Shown here: positions 29,982-38,500 of the stretch, one piece after another | How positions within the stretch are numbered: position 1 is the stretch's first letter | How the letters are laid out: every line of letters starts with the position of its first letter | Assembly (NCBI RefSeq): GCF_031880315.1 | Contig: NZ_CP134771.1 | Coordinates: 4,894,501 to 4,958,500, forward strand | DNA from: Pseudomonas baltica | Lineage (GTDB): Bacteria; Pseudomonadota; Gammaproteobacteria; Pseudomonadales; Pseudomonadaceae | Direction: 5' to 3' | DNA: 64,000 nt | Position numbers and translations under genes: made by a program | Notes under the pieces: model-generated | What the model was told of the DNA's origin: nothing | Databases searched by the model: none | The model's input: the letters and a program-made list of their open reading frames with translations, nothing else

Positions 29982-31340
29982 TCACCGCTCGCGTAACGAT
30001 TCGGTCCGCGCCTTGAGTACCGGCTTGAGCACGTAGTCCAGCACGCTTTTCTCGCCGGTGATGATGTCCACCGTCGCCGTCATGCCGGGGATGATCAACA
30101 GCGGCTTGTTGTCACCGCCCAAATGATTGAGGTCGGTCCGTACCTGAATCAGGTAGAAGCTGTTGCCCTTTTCATCGGTCACGGTATCGGCGCTGATCAG
30201 TTCCAGCTTGGCCTTGAGCCCACCATAAATCGTGTAGTCGTACGCGCTGAACTTGACCATGGCTTTCTGGCCGGGGTGGAGGAAGGCCACGTCTTGCGGC
30301 CGTACCTTGGCTTCGATCAGCAGATTGTCTTCCATGGGCACGATCTCGAGCATGTCGCTGCCTGGTTGAACCACGCCGCCGATGGTGTTGATCTTCATCT
30401 GCTTGATGATGCCTTTGACCGGCGACACCACCGTGGTGCGCGTCACGCGGTCATCGATGGCGATGGTGGTGGCGGTGATCTTGGCCAGCTCCGTGCGCTT
30501 GTCGTTGAGGTCCTTGGAGGCATCGGAGCGAAAGCCCAGTGTCGACTCTTGCACCTTGCTGCGGATCTCGGCGATGGCCGCCTCGGCGCGGGGGATCGCC
30601 AGGCTGGTGGCATCCATCTGTCCACGGGCTTCCACGGCGCTGCGCTTGAGGCGCAGGATCTCTACCGGCGAGACCGCGCCGGATTTGATCAGCGGCGTCG
30701 ACATGTCCATTTCCTGCTGCAGCAAGGCCAGGCTGTTGCGGTACTGCGCCTGCTTGGAGCGGAACTCGGCCAGCTCTTGAGTCTTTTGCACCAGTTGCTG
30801 ATTAAGGGTGTTCTGTTCGCTGGCCAGCTTGCTCTGGCGCGAGGTATAGAAAGCCATTTCGTCAGCGGCCACCTGCGGCGCCTTGGTCTTGATTTCATCC
30901 GACACTACGAACGGTTTGCCGGTGGCTTCAGCCGCCAGGCGATCGACCTGGGCCATCAAGGTGTAGCGATCGGCTTCGCTTTCACCACGGTTGGACAGGT
31001 AGCGGGTATCGTCGAGACGTAGCAGGGTGTCGCCTTTTTCGACCATCTGGCCTTCGCGCACCAGGATTTCCGAAACGATGCCGCCCTCCAGGTTCTGGAT
31101 CACTTGCACCTTGCTCGAAGGGATGGCCTTGCCTTCACCCGTGGTGACTTCCTCGATCACCGCCAGCTTGGCCCACACCAGTGCGGCAACGATCAGCGCC
31201 GCCACCACCCAGACGGTGAGTCGCGAGCGCCGTGGCGAATCGTTGAGGCCGGCGCTGGCCAGCTCGGGCATGAATTCCCGTTCGCCGGTCTTGCCGAAAC
31301 TGTCGAGGTAGCCGCGCAGGCCGCCTGTTGAATGACTCAT
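29982..31340 (-). CDS. lapC: Type I secretion membrane fusion protein LapC
   Basis: The 452-residue HlyD-family periplasmic adaptor connects the ABC transporter LapB with the outer-membrane channel LapE. One membrane segment lies at about 37-55 (VWVVAALIVAALVWAKL). Next are the biotinyl-lipoyl half 'QVIQNLEGGIVSEILVREGQMVEKGDTLLRLDDTR', a long coiled-coil (about 130-300), then 'VVSPVKGIIKQMKINTIGGVVQPG' and the C-terminal beta domain. The start at 31340 is 2 nt after the lapB stop, so they are coupled. Neighbours lapB, lapE and the adhesin set its role. Confidence 0.93.
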   Translation of the reverse strand: MSHSTGGLRGYLDSFGKTGEREFMPELASAGLNDSPRRSRLTVWVVAALIVAALVWAKLAVIEEVTTGEGKAIPSSKVQVIQNLEGGIVSEILVREGQMVEKGDTLLRLDDTRYLSNRGESEADRYTLMAQVDRLAAEATGKPFVVSDEIKTKAPQVAADEMAFYTSRQSKLASEQNTLNQQLVQKTQELAEFRSKQAQYRNSLALLQQEMDMSTPLIKSGAVSPVEILRLKRSAVEARGQMDATSLAIPRAEAAIAEIRSKVQESTLGFRSDASKDLNDKRTELAKITATTIAIDDRVTRTTVVSPVKGIIKQMKINTIGGVVQPGSDMLEIVPMEDNLLIEAKVRPQDVAFLHPGQKAMVKFSAYDYTIYGGLKAKLELISADTVTDEKGNSFYLIQVRTDLNHLGGDNKPLLIIPGMTATVDIITGEKSVLDYVLKPVLKARTESLRER

Positions 31341-31342
31341 GT

Positions 31343-33529
31343 TCAGCCCTCCTGAGCGGGTGCAGTGCCGACGCGACCTTTGCGCAGCGCTTCGATGACG
31401 GTCTCTTTCGGGCCGTCGGCGACGATGCGGCCGTTGTCCAGCACGATCAACCGATCGACCAGGCTGAGCATGGTGGTGCGGTGGGTGACCAGCAGCAGAG
31501 TCTTGCCCGGTATCCACGCATGCAGGCGCTGGCGCAGCAGGTCTTCACTGCTGTTGTCCATGTGGCTGGTGGGTTCGTCGAGGACCATGATCGGTGGCTC
31601 CAGCAGCATCGCCCGAGCCAGCAGCACGGCCTGGCGCTGGCCGCCGGATAACAGCTGGCCACGTTCACCCACTGGGCGGTCGAAGCCTTGCGGGTGCTGC
31701 CGAGCCAGCTCGCTGACGCCAGTCAGTTGCGCGACTTCGAGCATGCGCGCATCACTCACATAGCGCGCGCCCAGGGTCAGGTTGTCACGCAGGCTGCCCG
31801 CCAGCAGCGGCAAGTCGTGGGCGACATAGCCGATCTGCTGGCGCAGGTCGGCCACATCAAGCTGGCGCAGGTCGAGGCCGTCGAGCAGGATCTGCCCTTC
31901 GGTCGGCTCGTAGAAGCCCATCAACAGGCGCGCCAGGGTGCTTTTGCCCGAGCCGCTGCGGCCGATGATGCCGACCCGTTCGCCGGGCTTGATGCTGAAA
32001 CTGACAGCGCTGAGCGCCGGGGTATTTTGCCCGGCATAGCTGAACACCACCTGACTGAGGCCGACACCGCCCTGCAATTGCGTGCGATCGAGAGGGCGTT
32101 GCTTGATGTCCCGTTCTTGCGGCAGGGCCATCAACTGATCGGTGCTGCGCATGGTCAGCTGCGCTTGTTGATAACGGGTGATCAAGCCGGCGATCTGGCC
32201 CAGCGGCGCAAGCACGCGGCTGCCCAGCATGTAGGTGGCCACCAGCGCGCCGACGCTGAGGTTGCCGGCGATGATGCTGTAGACCCCAGCGACTATGGTG
32301 CTCATGCCGCAGAACTGCTGGATGAACAGCGTGCCATTGGTGGCCAGCGCAGCGAGGTCGCGGGCGTGGCCGTCGAGGCGGGTGAGGGCGCCGTGGGTCG
32401 ACTCCCAGTGATGCTGGCGCTCGCTCTCGGCATTGCAGGCCTTGAGGGTTTCCAGGCCGCCGAGGGTTTCGATCAGCAGGGCCTGGCGTTCGGCGCCCAG
32501 CGTCAGGCTTTTTTGCACGGTGTCGCGCAGGCGGATCTGAATCAGCAAGGCGAAGATGATGGTGATCGGAAACGCCAGCACCGGGATGATCACCAGCCAG
32601 CCGCCCAGCAGGCCGATCACCACCAGCATCAGCACCGCGAACGGCAGGTCGATGATGCTGGTGAGGGTCACGGCAGTGAGAAACTCGCGCAGGCCCTGGA
32701 AGTCATGGATGCTCTGAGCGAAGCCACCGATGGTGGCTGGGCGGGCCTTCATGGCCATGCCGGTGATGCGCTCGAACAGCGTCGCGGAGAGGATCAGGTC
32801 GGTTTTTTTACCGGCCTGGTCCAGCAGGTGTGCACGCACGACGCGCAGGATCAGCTCGAAGCACGTGCCCACCAGCAGGCCCGCGGCCAGTACCCACAGG
32901 GTCGAGGTGGCCTGATTGGGGACCACGCGGTCGTAGGTCTGCATGACGAACAGCGGCACCATCAGGCCCAGCAGGTTGATCATCAGGCTGGCCAGCAAGG
33001 CGTCGCTGTAGAGCCAGCGCGACAGCTTGAGGGTGTCGCGAAACCAGGAATCGACCCGCGGCATCAGCGGGGTGCGCAGGTCTTCGAGTTCATGTCGGGG
33101 GCGAGCGAACAATGCCTCGCCGGTGTAGACGCTGGCCAGTTCGTCGCGACTCAACCACTGTTCGCCGCCTTCGGCTTCGCTGGGCAGAATCAACGCCCGG
33201 CCATCCTCGCCCCAGCGCCGCAGTACCGCGCAGCGGCCCTCCTTGAGCAGCAGCAGTACGGGCAGGTTGAGCGCGTTGATGGTATCCAGCTCGCGGCGCA
33301 ACACCCGTGCCTGCAGGCTGGCGCGCGCGGCGGCGCGGGGCAGCAGATCCTTGCCCAGGCGTTGCTGAGCCAGCGGCAGACCCGCGCTGAGGCTGGCGCG
33401 GCTGACCGTGCAGCCGTGCAACTTGCAAAGAATCAGCAGGCCATCGAGCAGCGGATCGTCGAAAGACTGCCTCGGGTCGCTGCCGGTCGGTACACGCTCA
33501 GGCGTGGGGTCGGGCGTGGGGCTGTGCAT
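31343..33529 (-). CDS. lapB: Type I secretion ABC transporter LapB
   Basis: The 728-residue inner-membrane transporter exports the adhesin with ATP. It begins with a peptidase-like C39 domain ('DDPLLDGLLILCKLHG') that lacks the catalytic Cys-Gly pair, as in transporters of RTX adhesins. Six membrane helices follow (about 170-440). The nucleotide-binding domain has Walker A 'GIIGRSGSGKSTLARLL', signature 'LLSGGQRQAV' and Walker B 'PPIMVLDEPTSHMD'. The ATG at 33529 is used; a TTG at 33538 has a better-placed GGAG and would add three residues. lapE lies 109 bp upstream. Confidence 0.93.
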   Translation of the reverse strand: MHSPTPDPTPERVPTGSDPRQSFDDPLLDGLLILCKLHGCTVSRASLSAGLPLAQQRLGKDLLPRAAARASLQARVLRRELDTINALNLPVLLLLKEGRCAVLRRWGEDGRALILPSEAEGGEQWLSRDELASVYTGEALFARPRHELEDLRTPLMPRVDSWFRDTLKLSRWLYSDALLASLMINLLGLMVPLFVMQTYDRVVPNQATSTLWVLAAGLLVGTCFELILRVVRAHLLDQAGKKTDLILSATLFERITGMAMKARPATIGGFAQSIHDFQGLREFLTAVTLTSIIDLPFAVLMLVVIGLLGGWLVIIPVLAFPITIIFALLIQIRLRDTVQKSLTLGAERQALLIETLGGLETLKACNAESERQHHWESTHGALTRLDGHARDLAALATNGTLFIQQFCGMSTIVAGVYSIIAGNLSVGALVATYMLGSRVLAPLGQIAGLITRYQQAQLTMRSTDQLMALPQERDIKQRPLDRTQLQGGVGLSQVVFSYAGQNTPALSAVSFSIKPGERVGIIGRSGSGKSTLARLLMGFYEPTEGQILLDGLDLRQLDVADLRQQIGYVAHDLPLLAGSLRDNLTLGARYVSDARMLEVAQLTGVSELARQHPQGFDRPVGERGQLLSGGQRQAVLLARAMLLEPPIMVLDEPTSHMDNSSEDLLRQRLHAWIPGKTLLLVTHRTTMLSLVDRLIVLDNGRIVADGPKETVIEALRKGRVGTAPAQEG

Positions 33530-33638
33530 CGTGGTCAACGGTTCTACTCCAGCGGTACTTCGGCCAGGACTTCTTTTGCGCGAATCGGCGGCGCCGCGGG
33601 GCGCTACCGACTCGCTACAGCGGCGCTACAGGCGCCGC

Positions 33639-34997
33639 TCAACGCATCTCCGGCAAGAGCTGTGCTTCGCTTTTGATTTCGGTCTGTGCAATGGCCTCTG
33701 GTGGCAATACCACGCGGGTCTTGGCCACCAGGTCGCCCATGTTGGCCAGCACGCGGTACATCGCGTATTCCTCGGTATAGCGCACTTCGACATAACGGCT
33801 ATTGGCGGTGTAGAGCTCGTTCTCGCTGTCGAGCAAGTCGAGCAGGGTCCGCTGGCCGAGGCCGAACTGATCCTGATAGGCGGCGCGTACGCGCGTGGTG
33901 GTCTCGGCGTACTCGCGGGCATAAGGGGTTTGCTGGCGGGCGTTGAGCATGGCGTTCCAGCTCAGCGACATGTTCTCGTTGAGTTGGCGCAGGGCGTTGT
34001 TGCGAATGTCCATGGCCTGATTGATCTTGTAGGCATCGGATTGCAGCCGGGCCTTGTCGCCGCCGCCGCGAAACAGGTTGTAATTGACCACCACGCCGGC
34101 ACGCCAGCTGTTGTTGTGGCCTTCTTCGCCCGAGATGTTGTTGTTGGCACCCACCGCCAGTTCGCCGTCAAGTCGCGGATAGAACGGTGACTTGGCCACT
34201 TCGTATTGACTCTCCGCCGCCTGTACGTCGGCCTGCGCCGATTTCAGATAGGGGTTGTTGCTCATCATGTCCTTGCGCGCGGCCTGTAGATCGGTGGGCA
34301 ATTCGCCCTTGATCGACGGGGGCGTTTCCAGCTCGTCGGGCATGCGCCCCACGGCACTGTAGAAATTGGCCTCGGCATCGGAGAGGTTGACCTGCGCGGT
34401 GTAGAAATTGTTTTCCGCCAGCGCGCGACGGGCGCGGGACTGGTCGGTGTCGGCGGTGCTGCCGATCCCTTGCTGGCTGCGCAAGCCGATCTGATCGTTG
34501 ATGCGCAAGTGAGCTTGCAGGTTGTTTTTGGCCAGCGTCACCAGCTCGCGCTGCTTGAGTACTTCGAGGTACACCTGGATGGTGCGCAGGGCCAGGTCTT
34601 CGGCGCTGCCTTGTACGTAATAGGCGCGCGAGGTAGACACGGCCGAAGTGCGGGCCTTTTCGTTAGGCGTATTGAAACCATCGAAAAGCATCTGACGCAG
34701 GCGCAGTTCCGACTGGGTGTAATTCAGACTTTCGGTGTGGTGACCGCCCTGGAAGCGGGTGGTTGGATTGTCCGAGCGTTCACGCCCATAACCGCCTACC
34801 AGATCGACCGTGGGCAGGTAGCCGCTGCTGGCGACTTTGCCATCTTGGTCGGCAGACAATCGATTATGGATATTGGATTGCAGGTCGGGGTGGAAATCGA
34901 TGGTGGTCTGAATCGCTTCCTGCAGGCTCATCGCTTGAACATTGGCGCCCATCATCGCTAACAACATAGCGCTGCACAGAGGGGTCAAAACGCGCAT
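33639..34997 (-). CDS. lapE: TolC-family outer-membrane channel LapE
   Basis: The 452-residue protein has a signal peptide (residues 1-22, ending 'GANVQA') and two outer-membrane efflux repeats rich in coiled coil. Typical segments are 'SLQEAIQTTIDFHPDLQSN' and 'AAYQDQFGLGQRTLLDLLDSENELYTANSRYVEVRY'. It gives the exit channel for the adhesin and, in P. fluorescens, holds it at the cell surface before LapG cleavage. GGAGAAG precedes the ATG. It is first in the leftward lapE-lapB-lapC operon and divergent from lapA. Confidence 0.92.
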   Translation of the reverse strand: MRVLTPLCSAMLLAMMGANVQAMSLQEAIQTTIDFHPDLQSNIHNRLSADQDGKVASSGYLPTVDLVGGYGRERSDNPTTRFQGGHHTESLNYTQSELRLRQMLFDGFNTPNEKARTSAVSTSRAYYVQGSAEDLALRTIQVYLEVLKQRELVTLAKNNLQAHLRINDQIGLRSQQGIGSTADTDQSRARRALAENNFYTAQVNLSDAEANFYSAVGRMPDELETPPSIKGELPTDLQAARKDMMSNNPYLKSAQADVQAAESQYEVAKSPFYPRLDGELAVGANNNISGEEGHNNSWRAGVVVNYNLFRGGGDKARLQSDAYKINQAMDIRNNALRQLNENMSLSWNAMLNARQQTPYAREYAETTTRVRAAYQDQFGLGQRTLLDLLDSENELYTANSRYVEVRYTEEYAMYRVLANMGDLVAKTRVVLPPEAIAQTEIKSEAQLLPEMR

Positions 34998-35032
34998 TGG
35001 GTACTTCTCCGTGTGAAGGTCTTATAATGGGC

Positions 35033-35046
35033 GTCAGAAATCTGAC
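35033..35046. promoter_or_regulatory. FleQ-box-like palindrome overlapping the lapE promoter
   Basis: GTCAGAAATCTGAC is a palindrome of 14 bp with GTCA and TGAC ends and an A-rich centre, close to the reported FleQ consensus GTCaNTAAAtTGAC. It sits just upstream of the lapE -10, over the expected -35. FleQ with c-di-GMP controls lapA/lap transport genes in P. putida. Confidence 0.45.
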
Positions 35047-35202
35047 TGAGAACCATCGATATTTGATTGGAGCTTGTAACACACTATCGCAGAACAAGTT
35101 TTCCCAGCGCTAAGACGAAATTAGAATAAGCCTTATGCGAAAATAAACTTATACGTGCGGCACCTTTACCGACATTGTTAACTCAAAGACGCAGCTGATA
35201 AC

Positions 35203-35227
35203 TGCGCCCAGCTTGGTGTTGGGCGCA
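35203..35227. other. Hairpin in the lapE/lapA intergenic region
   Basis: TGCGCCCA and TGGGCGCA are perfect 8-bp arms around a 9-nt loop. No T-run follows on either strand. It may be a leader structure of lapA mRNA or a protein-binding site. Confidence 0.5.
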
Positions 35228-35516
35228 ACTTGGAAAGTTCAATAATATTTGTGGCGCAAAAGGCAGGGGAACTGACCAGGAAGGGGAAGGGAGTGCAGGG
35301 CGACAGGATTTTGTCAGGGAGGCATGATTCTTGTAAGGCCATGCACATTCCGATCAAAGAATCTTTGAACTGAATGTCGTTGAATTTATTCATATTTTGT
35401 TCTGTAGTTAGACTCTTTGACAGGGCCGCCATCGTGTGGTGCCTGTCACTCTTGTGTCTGTCCCGGTCCTTGCCCATAGCCTGACTGCCACGCGCGCGTG
35501 GCAACGGAGAATGGCA

Positions 35517-38500
35517 ATGGCAGTATTGATCGGTGTGGTGAAAGGTGTGATCGGGCAGGTGTTCGTGATTCATAGCGATGGTTCGCGGCGGGCCGTGGCC
35601 GACGGCGAACGCCTCTTCGCCGGCGACACACTGGACACCGGCACTGCGGGCGCAGTGGCCGTTCATCTGACCAATGGTAACGAGCTCACCCTCGGGCGTG
35701 GCAGCAGCCTGCAGCTGAGCCAGCAGTTGTTGAGCGACCAGCCGCCGAACATCGTCGTTCATGATCAGGCTACGGCACCCGATGGATCGCAGCTGACTGA
35801 AGTGCAGCAGATCCAGCAAGCCATCGCTGCGGGTGCCGACCCGACTCAAGTCCTCGAAGCCACCGCCGCCGGCCCGACCGGCACTGGGGTATACACCAAC
35901 ACGCCCCCCGGCGACCTCGGCGGCGGCCACAGCTTCGTGCTGTTGACCGAAACCGGCGGCAGCGTCTCGCCGACCGTCGGCTTCCCGACCATTGGTCTGG
36001 GCTTCGATTTGCTCAACGCCCAAGAACCCGTGGGCGACCTGTTCCAGACTGCCGATGCGGGCGTTACCACGCCTGTGGTCCCGCCGGTCATCGTCCCGCC
36101 TGATGTCCCGCCCGTCACGCCGCCGGTGGTAGTCCCGCCCGATACCCCGCCAGTGACCACCCCTACCGACAACGGCATCACCTTCGTCGACCTCTACCGC
36201 GACGGCGGCGAGCAGCGGGTATTCGAAGCCGACCTGCCCAACGGCACCAACACTGCGCAAGGCAAAGGCGGCGACCTGACCCGCACCGACGTGTTCAGCG
36301 TGGTCGCGCCGGACGGCCTGGCCTCGCTGACCATCGATGGCGTGCAAGTGGTCAGTAACGGTGTGCTGGTCAGCAACACCGGCGACGGTACGGTGCAAAT
36401 CGTCGGTCAGTTGGGCAATACCCTGACCATCACCGGCTACAACGCCAGCACCGGCGTGTTCAACTACACCTACGTGCTCTCGGTCGATCAACAGAACAAT
36501 CAAACCACCAGCAATACCGAGCTGTCGGAAGATTTCCACCTGGTGGCCAGCGATACCGATGGCGACGCTGGCGATGCCTGGCTGAACGTGCGCATCACCG
36601 ACGACAGCCCGATCGCCAATAATGACGTCGGCAGTACCGTGACTCAGCAATCCCCCGAGATCACCGGCAACGTGGTGGCCAACGATTTCGTCGGCGCCGA
36701 CACCAATGCCAATCCGGTCAGCATCGACCCGGCGCTCAATCCTGGCTTCGTCGTTTCCGGGCAGACCATCATCGGCACCTACGGCACCCTGACCTTGGGT
36801 ACCGACGGCACCTATACCTACGTCCTCAATCCTGAGAGCGAGGCATTCCAGGCGTACAAGGACTCGGGCCTGGCGGCCAAGGAAACCTTCACCTACACCC
36901 TGACCGACGGTGATGGCGACAAGACCACCGCCAACCTGACCGTCAACATTGCCGCCAACCACGAAGTGATCTTCAACTGGCTGCATGCCAGTGGCGGCGA
37001 TCTGATCTTCAGCGAGGCCGACCTGCCCAATGGCACCAGCGTCGAGCCGAACAAGGCCAGCTTCCTGACCGACCACAGCAGCGTCTACATCGACGCCAAG
37101 GACGGGCTGGCGAACCTGAGTATCGAGGTCTATAGAGACGGCCAGTTGCAGAGCACCCAGGTGGTCTCCAATGGCAATCTGGTCAGTAACTCGGTGCAGA
37201 TCGTTGGTGAGTCGGGCAACATCCTGACCGTCACCGGCTACGACAAAGTCACGGGTATTCTCAGCTATACCTATGTGCTGTCCGAGGCAGTCCAGAACAA
37301 TCCGCCCGCTTCGGGCGATCTGGCCAACCTGCAACTGTCGGACGACTTCAAGCTCGTCGGTACCGACACCGATGGTGACACCGGTTCGGCCTGGATCAAC
37401 ATCACCATCAAGGACGATGCGCCCATCGCCAGCAACGACGTTGGCGCCAGCCTGGTCACCGACAAGGCGCCGGAGCTCTCCGGCACCGTGCTGGCCAACG
37501 ACAAGGTCGGCGCCGATAGCAACGCCACCCCGGTCACTATCAAGGCCTCGGACAATCCCGACTTCAGCGTCAATGGTCAGGTCGTCGAGGGCAAATACGG
37601 CACGCTGACTCTGCATGCCGACGGCACCTATGACTATGTATTGAACAGCGGTAGCGATGCGTTCAAGGAGCTGAGGGCGTCGGGGCTGACCGACAAGGAA
37701 GTGTTCAAGTACACCCTGACCGATGGCGACGGCGACTCCACCACCGCCAACCTGACCATCGATATCGGCGCCAACCATGCAGTGGTTTTCAACTGGCTGG
37801 GCAGCACCGGTGGCGACCTGGAATTCAAGGAAGCCGACCTGCCCGCCGGCACCAATACCGCATCCGACAAAGCCAACTTCCTTACCGACCACAGCAGCGT
37901 ATACATCGATGCCAAGGATGGCCTGGCCAACTTGAGCATCGACACCCTCGTCAACGGCCAGACCGTGACCACGCTGGTGGTCGCCAATGGCGTGCTGGTC
38001 AACTCCCAAGGGGTGGTGGTGCCCGGTGAGTCGGGCAACAACCTGACCATCACAGGTTACAACGCCAGCACCGGCGTGCTCAGCTACAGCTACACCCTGG
38101 CCGAGCCGGGCCACAACAATGCCCCCGGCAGCGCTGATCCGCTGGCGGAAACGCAGCTGTCGGACGATTTCAAGCTCACCGCGACCGACACCGACGGCGA
38201 CACCGCTTCGGCCTGGATCAATATCACCATCAAGGACGACTCGCCCGTCGCCAACAACGATCAGGGCGACAGCACCCTGAGCACCAAGCTGCTGAGCATC
38301 GCCGGCGACGTGCTGACCAACGATCATGTCGGCGCCGACACCAATGCCAATCCGGTCACGCTGACGGACGCAAGCGGCAAGGTGGTGACCAGCCTCGAAG
38401 GCCAGTTCGGCACCCTGGAAATGGGCACCGACGGCAAATATACCTACACCCTCGACCCCAGTTCGCCGGCTTATCAAGCCTTGGCGAGTGGCCAGACGGC

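Larger units (their letters stand above)
34998..35516. other. Divergent regulatory region between lapE and the LapA-type adhesin
   Basis: This 519-bp gap has no supported gene. It is more AT-rich than its neighbours in two stretches (about 35090-35180 and 35340-35420). It contains a FleQ-box-like palindrome (35033-35046), a weaker match (35380-35393), a strong hairpin (35203-35227) and, on the lapE side, a TATAAG -10 (minus strand 35026-35021) with a leader of about 20 nt. Confidence 0.7.

Noticed and set aside
31688..33676. Plus-strand open frame of 662 codons over lapB
   Set aside because: Antisense of a well-supported ABC transporter; Gln/Ala/His-rich with no domain.
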